This document shows, piece after piece, positions 16,243 through 24,402 of a DNA stretch of 58,735 nucleotides (positions are counted from its first letter, which is position 1; each line of letters opens with the position of its first letter). A program made the translations under genes and the position numbers. The DNA lies in contig NZ_BMQJ01000031.1 of assembly GCF_014648055.1 (NCBI RefSeq), positions 1 to 58,735 on the forward strand, written 5' to 3'. The notes below the pieces were generated by a model. That model saw only the letters and a list, made by a program, of their open reading frames with translations, ran no database searches and was not told where the DNA came from. This stretch comes from Streptosporangium pseudovulgare (GTDB lineage: Bacteria; Actinomycetota; Actinomycetes; Streptosporangiales; Streptosporangiaceae).

Positions 16243-16789
16243 AGCCCGAGGCGTGCTGCCAGTAGGGGTCGCGGTAGAGCACGACCGAGGGCCCGCGCAG
16301 CAGCTCGTCGGGGGCCGAGACCAGGATGAGCTCACCCGCCGCCTCCAGCCGGCGGAGGATCTCCCGGACCCGTGGGCCCACCGGCAGGCGGCCCACCGGA
16401 AGGCCCAGGGCGTCGCGGACGGCGTCGGCCACCTGCGACAGGCGGAACGGCTCCCGCATCGGCGCGATGATCGTGCGGACGACGTCGGGGGTGATCATCC
16501 TCTCGGCCTCGGCGTAGGCGAGGTTCCAGGTGACCTGGACCTTGCGGCGGCCGGTGCCGGCGCAGGCCGTGCACGTCTGCGAGTAGCCCGGCACGACGTC
16601 CTCGGTGGTGGAGCCCAGGCAGGCGGTGCACTGCTGCGTCTCCAGGGCGTGCAGCTCGGCCGAGGCCCGGTCGGGAAGCCGCTTGCCGCAGAAGCAGAGA
16701 TAGGTCCGGTAGCCGCCCCCGACCAGGGCGAGATCGTCGGCGTCCTCGGGGATCTCATCCCACGTCGCGGTGATCGTGTGCTTTTCCAT
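16241..16789 (-). CDS. Hypothetical zinc-ribbon protein
   Basis: A 182-aa protein of unknown function. Residues ~30-90 hold three Cys groups: CFCGKRLP, CTACLG and CTACAGTG. The last two are separated by about 18 residues, like half of a DnaJ-type CxxCxGxG zinc finger. The C-terminal half (MREPFRLSQVADAVRDALG to LEAAGELILVS) looks like a winged helix. Together this suggests a nucleic-acid-binding or regulatory role, but I do not recognise the family. ATG 16789 is used. The gene ends inside its own terminator hairpin. Confidence 0.72.
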   Translation of the reverse strand: MEKHTITATWDEIPEDADDLALVGGGYRTYLCFCGKRLPDRASAELHALETQQCTACLGSTTEDVVPGYSQTCTACAGTGRRKVQVTWNLAYAEAERMITPDVVRTIIAPMREPFRLSQVADAVRDALGLPVGRLPVGPRVREILRRLEAAGELILVSAPDELLRGPSVVLYRDPYWQHASG

Positions 16790-16809
16790 GGTCGTCCGAC
16801 TCTACCGAC

Positions 16810-16940
16810 CCGGCCTCACGCCCGCCTGTCCCGAACGCGAACGCCGCGCCGCCCGGAGATCCCACCCGGGACCCGGCCTCGCGCCCGCCCGGGGCCCGGC
16901 TCCGCGCCCGCCTGGGATCCGGCCCCGCGCCGCCCGCCGC
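16810..16940. repeat. Degenerate C-rich direct repeats
   Basis: The gap between the ankyrin gene and the zinc-ribbon gene contains about four imperfect copies of a motif like CGGCCTCGCGCCCGCC, at ~27-30 base intervals. No ORF is supported. They may be decayed tandem repeats. Confidence 0.4.
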
Positions 16941-16952
16941 GCCGGCGGCCCG

Positions 16953-17939
16953 TCAGGCCGCCGACGCGACGGGGACCAGCCGCATCGGCGCGCTCCAGAG
17001 CCACTCCTCGGTGACGTAGACGCCGGTCAGCAGGGTCATCAGCGCCAGGATCCGCTCGGCGGAGGTCGAGGGGTGCGCGCCGCAGTCGCCGAAGTGGCAC
17101 ATCCACAGCTCCAGCGGGCTGTCGTCGCTGAGCTGGTCGTAGACGGAGGGCCGCCCGACGTTGAACCCGTCGCGCCAGATGTCCACCGAGGAGCCGCAGT
17201 CGGGGAAGGCCCCGGCCAGCACGCCGCCCCCGGCGGTGACCATCCGGGCGACGCCGTCCCGCACCGGCAGGGAGCCGTCGGACTGGGCGAGCACCACCCC
17301 GCCGCCGGGCGGGCAGGCCACCCGCAGCACCTCGCCGCCGCGGGCCAGCTCCGCCTCCCGCAGCGCGCCGGCCGCCACCGGCGGGCACAGACCGGGGGAG
17401 GACCCCAGGCGCCGGACGACCTCCTCCTCGCTCACCCCGCCGACGAAGGCCAGGCAGAAGCCCTCGGCGTAGTCCTCGTAGGAGAACATCATCTCGTCGA
17501 CGGTCTCCTGGAGGTCGCGCAGCCGGTGCCCGATGTGCGGCGCCCCGGGCAGTCCGGCGAACATGTCGGCCAGTTCGGTGAAGAGGGCCTGCACACCGGG
17601 GGAGCGCCCGGCGATGCACGGCCGCCACGGGTCGGCGCCCGCGTCCAGCAGCGTCCGGACGGCGTCCTCCTGGCCGTGCCGTACGGCCTCCCACAGCGGG
17701 GTCGCGCCGTACCGGTCGGCGGGATCGACCTCGGCGCCCGCGGCGAGCAGCAGCTCGATCACCTGCGTCGCGCCCTCCTGGGCCGCCTGGTGCAGCGGCG
17801 TCGAGCGCAGCCAGAAGAGCCGCCGCCCGGGGTCGAACCCGCTCGCCAGGCGCGCCCTGATCTCCTCCAGGTTCGTGTCACGCCAGACGCCGACGTCGCC
17901 GCTCCACCCGTCGTCACTCACATTCCGGTCCCATCTCAT
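16953..17939 (-). CDS. Ankyrin-repeat protein with DUF6461-like domain
   Basis: A 328-aa cytoplasmic protein. Residues ~35-110 contain two to three ankyrin repeats (STPLHQAAQEGATQVIELLL, ATPLWEAVRHGQEDAVRTLL). The C-terminal half resembles DUF6461 (YAEGFCLAFVGGVSEEEVVR). Ankyrin repeats mediate protein contacts, so a two-part interaction module is likely; no enzymatic motif is seen. The start is ambiguous. ATG 17939 is used, GTG 17942 is adjacent, and TTG 17972 is in frame. The candidate starts lie inside a 17-bp tandem duplication. It follows endonuclease V on the same strand, with a gap of under 70 bases. Confidence 0.75.
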   Translation of the reverse strand: MRWDRNVSDDGWSGDVGVWRDTNLEEIRARLASGFDPGRRLFWLRSTPLHQAAQEGATQVIELLLAAGAEVDPADRYGATPLWEAVRHGQEDAVRTLLDAGADPWRPCIAGRSPGVQALFTELADMFAGLPGAPHIGHRLRDLQETVDEMMFSYEDYAEGFCLAFVGGVSEEEVVRRLGSSPGLCPPVAAGALREAELARGGEVLRVACPPGGGVVLAQSDGSLPVRDGVARMVTAGGGVLAGAFPDCGSSVDIWRDGFNVGRPSVYDQLSDDSPLELWMCHFGDCGAHPSTSAERILALMTLLTGVYVTEEWLWSAPMRLVPVASAA

Positions 17940-17967
17940 CACGCTGAAGGTCTCATCACGCTGAAGG
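17934..17967. repeat. Perfect 17-bp tandem duplication over a start codon
   Basis: TCTCATCACGCTGAAGG occurs twice in a row (17934-17950, 17951-17967). It spans the start region of the ankyrin gene, duplicating the GTG-ATG pair out of frame (17 is not a multiple of 3). Confidence 0.95.
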
Positions 17968-18007
17968 ATCAAACCAGCCTAAGCCGACATTTCCTTCGGT
18001 GTCCGGA

Positions 18008-18667
18008 TCAGAGGCCCGCCAGAGCCCGGCGGGACAGCCGGTCGGCGACGCGGGTGGTCTCCGGGAGACGGTAGGAGGGGGTCAGCGCGAGGACGTTGTG
18101 GCAGGCCGTGTCCAGGTCGACACGGTGGCCCACCGAGACGAAGACCGGCTTGACCCCGTCCCGGGTGCGCAGCACGCGGCCGACCACCTCGCCGTCCAGC
18201 GTCAGGTCGCTCGCCGAGCCCCGCTCCGGGCCGGGCTCGGCGTAGGAGCCGACGAAGGCCGTCTTGCCGACCCCGATCGCCGGCAGGCCGGTCAGCACGC
18301 CCAGGTGGCAGGCCAGGCCGAAACGGCGGGGGTGGGCCAGGCCGTACCCGTCGCACACGACCAGGTCGGGGACGACGGTCAGGCGGCCCAGCGCGTCGAG
18401 GAGGGCGGGCAGTTCCCGGAAGGCCAGCAGGCCGGGGACGTAGTCGAAGGCCACCGGGCCGCCGACCGCCACCTGCTCGACGACCTCCAGCGTGCCGCCG
18501 TCCAGCACCGCCACCGCCGCGGCCAGCCGGTCCCCGGCGTAGGCCACGTCCACCCCGGCCACCAGGGCGGGCCGCCGCGGCCCCGGCCCGGTGAGGTCCA
18601 GCAGTGGCCGCAACTCGTCCTGGATCGCCTCGGCCTCCGCGATGGACCGGGGGGTTCGTGTCTGCAT
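18008..18667 (-). CDS. nfi: Endonuclease V (deoxyinosine 3' endonuclease)
   Basis: A 219-aa DNA-repair nuclease that nicks DNA near deoxyinosine left by adenine deamination. Family motifs are present in order: AGVDVAY (catalytic Asp), FDYVPGLLAFRELP (catalytic Glu in FRE), VVCDGYGLAHPRRFGLACHLG (catalytic Asp in CDG) and GVGKTAFVG. Length is normal for bacterial Nfi. ATG 18667 is separated by only 26 bp from the divergent MOSC gene, so the two share one small promoter region. The gap to the ankyrin gene is short, so they may be co-transcribed. Confidence 0.93.
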   Translation of the reverse strand: MQTRTPRSIAEAEAIQDELRPLLDLTGPGPRRPALVAGVDVAYAGDRLAAAVAVLDGGTLEVVEQVAVGGPVAFDYVPGLLAFRELPALLDALGRLTVVPDLVVCDGYGLAHPRRFGLACHLGVLTGLPAIGVGKTAFVGSYAEPGPERGSASDLTLDGEVVGRVLRTRDGVKPVFVSVGHRVDLDTACHNVLALTPSYRLPETTRVADRLSRRALAGL

Positions 18668-18693
18668 GAACCTATGATCGGTATTTTTGTGGC
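18668..18693. promoter_or_regulatory. 26-bp bidirectional promoter gap
   Basis: The spacer between the nfi and MOSC start codons contains TATTTT (18682-18687) exactly 6 bases before the MOSC ATG, as in leaderless actinobacterial transcripts. There is no Shine-Dalgarno on either side. Confidence 0.45.
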
Positions 18694-19482
18694 ATGAGTG
18701 TGTATCGGGGTCGTGTCCAGCGGGTCCTCAGGTGGCCGGTGAAGTCGCTGCGCGGCGAGGAGCTCGAAGGAGCGCGCCTCGACGAGCGCGGCCTGGCCGG
18801 GGACCGCGCCTACTCGCTGGTCGACGGGCGCGAGCACCACGACGGCAAGGTGCTGACCGTACGGCAGCGCGCCGAGATGCTCCACTGGAGCGGCGCCCTG
18901 CCCGCGGCGGACATCCTCCCGGCCGGTACGGACGTCCCGGACGGCACGGGAAGCGGTGCGGCGAACGGACCCGTGCTGACCGCGCCCGACGGCACCGTCT
19001 GGCACTGGGACGACCCCGGCCTGACCGCCGCCCTGCGGGAGTCCCTGGGCGTCCCGCTGAGCCTGCGCGCCGCCGACGGCCAGCAGGACCGCGGGCCGAC
19101 CGTCCTGGTGACCTGCGAGGCGTCCCGCGCGGCGCTGGAGGAGGAACTGGGCGCGCCGCTGGACGTGCTCCGGTTCCGGCCCAACCTGCACCTCGACCTC
19201 GACGCGCCGGCCTTCGCCGAGGAGGACTGGGGTCCGGGGACCGTCATCACCGCGGGCGAGACGGAGCTCACGGTGACCGGCCCCCGCACCGGGCCGTGCA
19301 TCCGCTGCGCCGTGCCGAGCTGGGACCCGCACGGCCTGGAGCGCTGGCCCGAGCTGCAGAAATGGCTGATCGCCGAGCACGCGAACAAGTTCGGCGTCAT
19401 CATGCGGGTCACCCGCCCCGGCACCGTACGGCGGGACGACCCGGCGACCGCGACCCCGGAGACGCCGGCGGGCGGATCCTGA
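18694..19482 (+). CDS. MOSC-domain protein with beta-barrel N-terminus
   Basis: A 262-aa protein with a MOSC N-terminal beta-barrel domain (VQRVLRWPVKSLRGEELEGA, residues ~8-27) and a C-terminal MOSC domain (LRFRPNLHLDLDAPAFAEED; then GPRTGPCIRCAVPSWDP with the conserved Cys). MOSC proteins carry out molybdenum-cofactor-linked sulfur transfer or N-hydroxylated substrate reduction (YiiM/mARC-like). The conserved Cys in IRC is the expected cofactor/sulfur ligand. It starts at ATG 18694, probably leaderless. It is followed after 66 bases by the PP2C-like gene. The natural substrate is unknown. Confidence 0.9.
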   Translation: MSVYRGRVQRVLRWPVKSLRGEELEGARLDERGLAGDRAYSLVDGREHHDGKVLTVRQRAEMLHWSGALPAADILPAGTDVPDGTGSGAANGPVLTAPDGTVWHWDDPGLTAALRESLGVPLSLRAADGQQDRGPTVLVTCEASRAALEEELGAPLDVLRFRPNLHLDLDAPAFAEEDWGPGTVITAGETELTVTGPRTGPCIRCAVPSWDPHGLERWPELQKWLIAEHANKFGVIMRVTRPGTVRRDDPATATPETPAGGS

Positions 19483-19548
19483 GGCCCCGAGGGACAGTCC
19501 CCGGCGGCTTCGGCGGCCGGGCCCGAAACCGACGGAGACCGGCACCCG

Positions 19549-20307
19549 ATGCGCATCGCCTATGAGACCGCCGCGGCTCCCGGCCGCCCGCACAACGAGG
19601 ACTTCGTGGTCGCCGGCCCCGACTGGGTCGCGGTGCTCGACGGCGCGACCGCCCCGGCCGGCGTCGCCTCCGGCTGCGTGCACGACGTGCCGTGGCTGGT
19701 CGCCCGGCTCGGCGGCGCCCTGGCCCACCGGCTCGCGACGGGGCCGCGGGAGGGCCTGCCCGACCTGGTGGCCGCCGCCATCCGGGACACGATGGCGGCG
19801 CACGGCAACGCCTGCGACCTGACCAGCCCCGACAGCCCGTCGTCGACGATGGCGGTCCTGCGCCGTCGCGGCGACGTGCTGGACCACCTGGTGCTGTGCG
19901 ACTCGCCGATCGTGCTGCGGCACACCGGCGGCGCCGTCACCGTGGTCGACGACGACCGCCTCGATCACCTGCCGGGCGGGCGGCCGTACAGCCGGGAGCT
20001 GGTCCGCGGCCTGCGCAACCGGCCGGGCGGGTTCTGGGTGGCGTCCGTCGTCCCCGAGGCGGCGTACGAGGCGCGGGCCGGGTCGGTGCCGCTGGCGGGC
20101 GTGTCGGGCGCGCTGCTGGCCACCGACGGCGTGACCCGCCTGGTCGAGGCGTACGGCTGGACGTGGGAGCGGCTCGTCGCCGTCGCCGGCTCCGACGGGC
20201 CCGGCCGGCTCATCGCCGAGGTGCGAGCGGCCGAGCTGGAGCACGGCGCGCCGTACCCCACCGCCAAGGTCCACGACGACGCCACCGCGGCCTGGGTGAC
20301 CTGGTGA
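19549..20307 (+). CDS. PP2C-like serine/threonine phosphatase
   Basis: A 252-aa protein with the metal-binding signature of PPM/PP2C phosphatases: NEDF near residue 18, VLDGATA at ~31 (a variant of D-G-x-x-G), LLATDGVT at ~185, and a final KVHDDAT carrying the C-terminal Asp. These bind two Mn/Mg ions that activate water on phospho-Ser/Thr. The second-Gly variation is common in small actinobacterial members. ATG 19549 has GGAGA about 13 bases upstream, which is weak. The partner kinase and substrates are not in the window. Confidence 0.85.
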   Translation: MRIAYETAAAPGRPHNEDFVVAGPDWVAVLDGATAPAGVASGCVHDVPWLVARLGGALAHRLATGPREGLPDLVAAAIRDTMAAHGNACDLTSPDSPSSTMAVLRRRGDVLDHLVLCDSPIVLRHTGGAVTVVDDDRLDHLPGGRPYSRELVRGLRNRPGGFWVASVVPEAAYEARAGSVPLAGVSGALLATDGVTRLVEAYGWTWERLVAVAGSDGPGRLIAEVRAAELEHGAPYPTAKVHDDATAAWVTW

Positions 20308-20471
20308 CCGTCAGGCGGCGCCGAAGATCCTGCCGACCGATACGCGCCGGCCGTTCGGACCGAAGGCCGGGAGACTCCGGCGCCGTGAACATAGCGTTGC
20401 CGCTCCGCCGGATTCCGGTCGATCTCAACGGCGGGCGGCAGGACGGCCCGTGCCGGGATGCCGATCCGCCT

Positions 20472-20498
20472 GATCATCTCAAGCACCTTGAGATGATC
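20472..20498. promoter_or_regulatory. 27-bp near-perfect palindrome, candidate operator
   Basis: Arms GATCATCTCAAG (20472-20483) and CTTGAGATGATC (20487-20498) are exact complements around CAC. It is centred 55 bases before the ATG of the 163-aa membrane protein. There is no T-tract, so an operator is likelier than a terminator, although it lies 165 bases past the PP2C stop. Confidence 0.6.
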
Positions 20499-20539
20499 CG
20501 TCATGGAACGCTCGGTGCGGGTCGGCCGTCTGATCGATC

Positions 20540-21031
20540 ATGAACCTGCGGCACCTGAAACACTCGCCCGCTTTGCTGTGTGCTCTGGCAGCGCCGTTGC
20601 TGTACGCCGGAGTGACCCTGATCGCGCTCCGGTCGGCCGCCCGGACGGGGCTCGACTCCCCGCACGAAAACCCCCTGCTGCCGAGCCGGCTGGACGGGGA
20701 GATCGCGTCGGCGCGGGGGGTGACGCTCGGCATCGCTCTCATCCTCGCCGCCGAGGCCGCCGTGCTCGCCGCGCTGGGCGGCCGGCTGAACCGCCGATCC
20801 ACCGCCGGCGGCCTCATGCTGTGCACGGCCGCCGGCGTGGTCTATCTGCTCACTCTCGTCCTGGCCGTGTTGGGCACGTACGTGATCGTGCTTTATCCCT
20901 CTGGCGATGTCGATCTCGGGCTTCTTTTCCCGGATTGGTACTTTCCCGCACTGATCGTCATCGCCATCGTGGCCCTCGCCGCGCTGACCGTCTGGCTGTC
21001 CGCCGCGGTCAGACGGACCTCGGTCTCCTGA
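20540..21031 (+). CDS. Hypothetical four-helix membrane protein
   Basis: A 163-aa protein I do not recognise. It has four hydrophobic helices: ~10-30 (ALLCALAAPLLYAGVTLIAL), ~60-80 (GVTLGIALILAAEAAVLAAL), ~88-117 (GLMLCTAAGVVYLLTLVLAV) and ~135-155 (YFPALIVIAIVALAALTVWL). A polar loop with SPHENPLLPSRLDGE follows helix 1. ATG 20540 has no obvious ribosome site. The 27-bp palindrome upstream may regulate it. Codon use looks slightly less GC-biased than in neighbours. Confidence 0.65.
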   Translation: MNLRHLKHSPALLCALAAPLLYAGVTLIALRSAARTGLDSPHENPLLPSRLDGEIASARGVTLGIALILAAEAAVLAALGGRLNRRSTAGGLMLCTAAGVVYLLTLVLAVLGTYVIVLYPSGDVDLGLLFPDWYFPALIVIAIVALAALTVWLSAAVRRTSVS

Positions 21032-21042
21032 CGGCCGACGCC

Positions 21043-21059
21043 GCGGCCGCGGTGGCCGC
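21043..21059. terminator. Short hairpin between convergent genes
   Basis: GCGGCC (21043-21048) pairs with GGCCGC (21054-21059) over a 5-base loop, in the 71-base gap between the membrane-protein gene and the convergent kinase-like gene. Confidence 0.4.
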
Positions 21060-21102
21060 AGCGTCGTCCGCCCGCCGGCACCTCACGCCGACGGCGCCGC
21101 GG

Positions 21103-22098
21103 TCAGGTCAGCTCGGCCAGTACCGCTGCCAGGTCGTCGTAGGTGCCGCGGACGTCTCCGGCGTTGCCCAGGCGGTGACGCTCCAGGCGGATGGCCCCGA
21201 TGTGGCGGGCCTCGTAGATCCGGGAGCGCCACACCGCGGAGGGGGAGCGGTCCAGCGGGCCGTAGCCGTCGTCGTCCCAGAACGCGTCCCGCTCGGTGCC
21301 GGGCTTGGCCAGCGCCATCCGGATCGTCCAGTCCGCCGCTGGATCGCCCCACAAGGTCCGGTCCAGGTCCAGGACCCCGGTGATCACGGGCTCCGGGGCG
21401 GTGGCGTCCAGCATCACGTTGACGGTCCACAGGTCGCCGGAGAGCATGCGCGGCTCCGTGATCTCGTCGAGGAGTGAGTGGTGCTCGGCGGCCAGGGCCG
21501 TCACCTCGCGCAGGTCAGCGGCGTCCAAGCCGATGTCGTCCAGGTCGGCGGCGATGTCCCGCAGGGACGCGATCACCGCCTGACTCCAGGTGATGTACGA
21601 CGGACCCGCGACGGGGCCGAAGTGCGGGCCGCGCACCGCGTGCACCGCTTTGGCGATCGCCCCCATCTGCCGGAAGAACCCGGGCCGGGCCGAACGCGGA
21701 TAGGCGCCGAGGCGGTCCGGGGCGGGCACGCCGTCAAGCAGGCTCTGGACCATCCAGTCCCGGCCGATCACCTCGTGTGACCAGTCCGCCGCGACCACCT
21801 GCGGCATCAGCGGCGCAATCACCGTGAGCCATGGCAGGCTCGCGTACTCGTTGCGCATCAGTCGCCGCTCGGATCGGAACTGCCGCTCCGGCTCCGGGGC
21901 GACCCGCAGGATCACCGGTCGCTCCTGCCCGGTCACGGTGACGCGGTAGGTGGTGTTGTACATCCCCAGGCCCAGTTCGACGGCGGAGACGGCACGGGCG
22001 TCAGCGCCGAAGACACGATGGCAGATCGCCTGGATCTCCTCTGCGGTCACCGACCGCTGGAACGCCTGTGCGCAGCGCTCGATCGGCTGGAATTCCAT
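21103..22098 (-). CDS. Aminoglycoside phosphotransferase-family kinase-like protein
   Basis: A 331-aa protein with the APH/choline-kinase fold. The nucleotide loop region is GLGMYNTTYRVTV, the conserved Lys-equivalent strand is RPVILRVAPE, the catalytic loop is LSGDLWTVNVML and the metal-binding Asp lies in GVLDLDRTLWGDP. The usual His of the HGDLxxxN loop is Ser here, but the catalytic Asp and Asn are kept. Family members phosphorylate aminoglycosides, sugars or other small molecules; the substrate here cannot be predicted. ATG 22098 has GAGGAG 6-7 bases upstream. The gene stands alone, divergent from the thiamine-binding-type gene across a 511-base gap. Confidence 0.85.
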   Translation of the reverse strand: MEFQPIERCAQAFQRSVTAEEIQAICHRVFGADARAVSAVELGLGMYNTTYRVTVTGQERPVILRVAPEPERQFRSERRLMRNEYASLPWLTVIAPLMPQVVAADWSHEVIGRDWMVQSLLDGVPAPDRLGAYPRSARPGFFRQMGAIAKAVHAVRGPHFGPVAGPSYITWSQAVIASLRDIAADLDDIGLDAADLREVTALAAEHHSLLDEITEPRMLSGDLWTVNVMLDATAPEPVITGVLDLDRTLWGDPAADWTIRMALAKPGTERDAFWDDDGYGPLDRSPSAVWRSRIYEARHIGAIRLERHRLGNAGDVRGTYDDLAAVLAELT

Positions 22099-22609
22099 GG
22101 GGGCTCCTCAGTCCGGGGGATGCGGGCGGCCGGGATCGGTGCCGTTGCCGGCCGAAGGCGGTCGGCACGGAGGTGGTGGCTCCACCTCGACGTAGGCGGG
22201 TTCCGGTGTCAGCGAGCCTTTCATCCCGAGCGGCGAACCGCTGGTCACGGCATGACCGCGAGTCCGGTGTTCGGCCGGCGACGTGAGAAGCCCCTGACAG
22301 TGAGAAGCCCCTGACAGAGGGATCGGTCACCACGACCGGATCCGTCGCCACCGGGAGCTTCCGGTGGTGTTCTACCGTGCCGCGGTTGATTTGTCGCATC
22401 CGGCGCCGGACCACGTGGCCGGACCGATCTCGCCCTCGAAGAGGACCGGACTTCGGGTGAGCGCCGACCTGCGGTGATCTACGGCCCCGGATTTCTCACC
22501 CTCGCGGGGAAGCAGGCCCGCGCCCGCGCGGTTGGGCATGCACGGGCGGGTGGGCAGAATGAGCTGTCCGGCCGGGCCGAGGGCGTCGCCGCCGGGGGAG
22601 GAGAAGGTC
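22099..22609. other. 511-base gap; 17-bp tandem duplication only
   Basis: No supported gene lies here. The only clear structure is a perfect tandem duplication of GTGAGAAGCCCCTGACA at 22283-22299 and 22300-22316. I looked for a TPP riboswitch before the thiamine-binding-type gene and saw none of its conserved core. The gap must hold promoters for both divergent genes. Confidence 0.6.
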
Positions 22610-22909
22610 ATGTCGGTGCTGGTGGCGTTCAGCGTGACGCCGATCGGGGTAGGGGAGGACGTCGGCGAGCTCGTCGCCGACGCGGTGCGGGTGGTTCGCG
22701 AGTCGAGCCTGCCGAACCGTACGGACGCGATGTTCACCACGGTCGAGGGTGACGACTGGGACCAGGTGATGGGGGTCGTCAGGGACGCGGTCGCGGCGGT
22801 TGAGGCCCGGTGCGGCCGGGTCAGCCTCGTGCTGAAGGCCGACATCCGCGCGGGCGAGGGCGGCCGGATGGAGAGCAAGGTCGCCACCGTGGAGCGGCAT
22901 CTGTCCTGA
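22610..22909 (+). CDS. MTH1187/YkoF-type thiamine-binding family protein
   Basis: A 99-aa single-domain protein of the thiamine-binding/MTH1187 family (ferredoxin-like fold). Characteristic features are the N-terminal strand MSVLVAFSVTPIGVGEDVGE, a central segment FTTVEGDDWDQVMGVVRDAV and a C-terminal strand SLVLKADIRAGEGGRMESKV. Members bind thiamine or HMP-type ligands or are uncharacterised stress proteins. ATG 22610 is fixed by the purine-rich GGGGGAGGAGAAGG just upstream. A longer frame from 22532 is open but lacks a ribosome site. A decayed partial copy of its middle follows about 120 bases downstream. Confidence 0.87.
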   Translation: MSVLVAFSVTPIGVGEDVGELVADAVRVVRESSLPNRTDAMFTTVEGDDWDQVMGVVRDAVAAVEARCGRVSLVLKADIRAGEGGRMESKVATVERHLS

Positions 22910-23027
22910 CGGGTTCCCCCCGGGGACGACCGAGGGGCAGGCTGGGGAGTCTCCTGCCGGTGGTGCTTCGCCAGGTGCGAAGGACGATCGTCGCGCGGGC
23001 CCGGGGTCCGCCGGACCGGCCGAATCG

Positions 23028-23093
23028 ATGTTCACCGCCGCCGAGGGCGACGACTCGGATCAGGTGGCAGGGGTCGCCGGGGAGGTGGCCGGC
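23028..23093 (+). pseudogene. Decayed partial copy of the thiamine-binding-type gene
   Basis: The 22 codons from ATG 23028 read MFTAAEGDDSDQVAGVAGEV..., against MFTTVEGDDWDQVMGVVRDA... in the gene 298 bases upstream, with 12 identities by eye. DNA identity is also clear around ATGTTCACC and GAGGGYGACGACT. Flanking sequence has lost similarity and there is no complete ORF. The copy overlaps the 3' end of the opposing MFS gene (ends 23060). It is best explained as the eroded remnant of a tandem duplication. Confidence 0.6.
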
Positions 23094-24376
23094 ACGCCGG
23101 TCGCCGCAGGCCCGGAGGCCAGCCGCCTGAGGCAGACGCGCCGCTGTACGGCCGACAGCCCCGCGACCGCCGCGCCGAGCGCGAGCCAGCCCACCGGTCC
23201 GGCGGCCGTCACCGCGCCGGTCAGCAGCAGCGGTCCGGCGGACTTCTGCACGCCCTGGGACATGCCGGCCACACCAAGGTAGGCCGCCCGCGCCTCCTGG
23301 GGCGCGAGTGACACCGCCAGTTCCCAGGAAGTCGTGGAGCGCATCAGCTCCGCCGAGGTGATCAGCACCGCCACGACGAGCATGGCGATCGAGGCCGTCC
23401 AGGCGCTCCCTCCGGTGGCGATCGCCAGGAGCGCGCAGCACGCGAGCACCGTCAGCCCGTACAGGGCCACCGCCGCCGCGGCCCGGCGCGGCTCCTCGAT
23501 CCTCGCCGACACGTGGATCTGCAGGACGACGACGAGCACGGTATTGATCACGAGGAAGGCGGGGACGAGGGCGTGCGGCGCCGCGGTGTGGCCGACCAGC
23601 CACAGCGGCAGCCCGACGTTGAGAATCGAGTCGTCCAGATTCATCGGCACGTCGAGCAGCACGAACAGCAGATACCCGCGGTCCCGCCACGGGCTCGGCG
23701 TACCCGCCGTGGCCGCGCCGTCCGGACGCGCCGCCGCGTGTTCCGGGCCGCGCGGCTCCCGGGTACGCCACACCAGTACCGCAGCCGCGAGGAACGACAG
23801 CGCGTCGCACAGAATCAGGGCGTGGTAGGCGCCGTGGGTTCCCACGGCGAGACCGATCGCGGAGATGCCCGCACCGAGCGCGTAGCCGGCGTTCGCCGCG
23901 CTGCGCGACAGCGCCCGGTAGGTGGAGCACCGCTCGCCGGCCACCCGTGTGGCGAAGAGCATCTCCAACGTCTTGGCCGCCCGATCGGCCACGTAGGTGG
24001 CGGCGACCACGGGCAGCAGCACCTCGAAGCCGGTGCACACGAGCATCAGGCAGAGGGTCACGATACGGAGGAGGTGACAGCCGATCAGCAGCGAGCGCAC
24101 CGGGAAGCGTCCGGCCAGGCGGCCCGCCAGCGGCGAGCCGGCGATGCCCATCACCCCGGCCGCGCTCAGCAGCAGGCCCAGCCGCCCGGCGTCCAGCCCG
24201 GCCACGAAGGTGAAGTACAGGACCGAGGACGCGCTCCACACTCCCGATCCGGTCCTGTCCAGGAACTGGGCGAGGAGCATGGTCCGGGCGTCACCGCCGC
24301 CCGGCGGACGGCGCAGTTGCGCGAGCAGACCGGTTTTACCCCGCCGGCTCTCCCGGCCTCCCATGCTCCGCCGCAT
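23060..24376 (-). CDS. MFS transporter (12-TMS efflux type)
   Basis: A 438-aa membrane protein with about 12 hydrophobic helices. A cytoplasmic N-terminus precedes LLAQFLDRTGSGVWSASSVL; motif-A-like sequence is GSPLAGRLAGRFPVR; a central loop with PRGPEHAAARPDG separates the two halves. It resembles actinobacterial MFS proteins annotated as multidrug or macrolide efflux. ATG 24376 has GGAGG about 7 bases upstream. The three MarR-type boxes just upstream imply ligand-inducible control. The C-terminal ~15 codons overlap the thiamine-binding-type remnant on the other strand. Confidence 0.87.
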   Translation of the reverse strand: MRRSMGGRESRRGKTGLLAQLRRPPGGGDARTMLLAQFLDRTGSGVWSASSVLYFTFVAGLDAGRLGLLLSAAGVMGIAGSPLAGRLAGRFPVRSLLIGCHLLRIVTLCLMLVCTGFEVLLPVVAATYVADRAAKTLEMLFATRVAGERCSTYRALSRSAANAGYALGAGISAIGLAVGTHGAYHALILCDALSFLAAAVLVWRTREPRGPEHAAARPDGAATAGTPSPWRDRGYLLFVLLDVPMNLDDSILNVGLPLWLVGHTAAPHALVPAFLVINTVLVVVLQIHVSARIEEPRRAAAAVALYGLTVLACCALLAIATGGSAWTASIAMLVVAVLITSAELMRSTTSWELAVSLAPQEARAAYLGVAGMSQGVQKSAGPLLLTGAVTAAGPVGWLALGAAVAGLSAVQRRVCLRRLASGPAATGVPATSPATPAT

Positions 24377-24402
24377 CCCCGACCTCCATGCCGCAACGAA
24401 TT

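Noticed and set aside
22099..22609. TPP riboswitch before the thiamine-binding-type gene
   Set aside because: None of the conserved TPP aptamer core sequences could be found.
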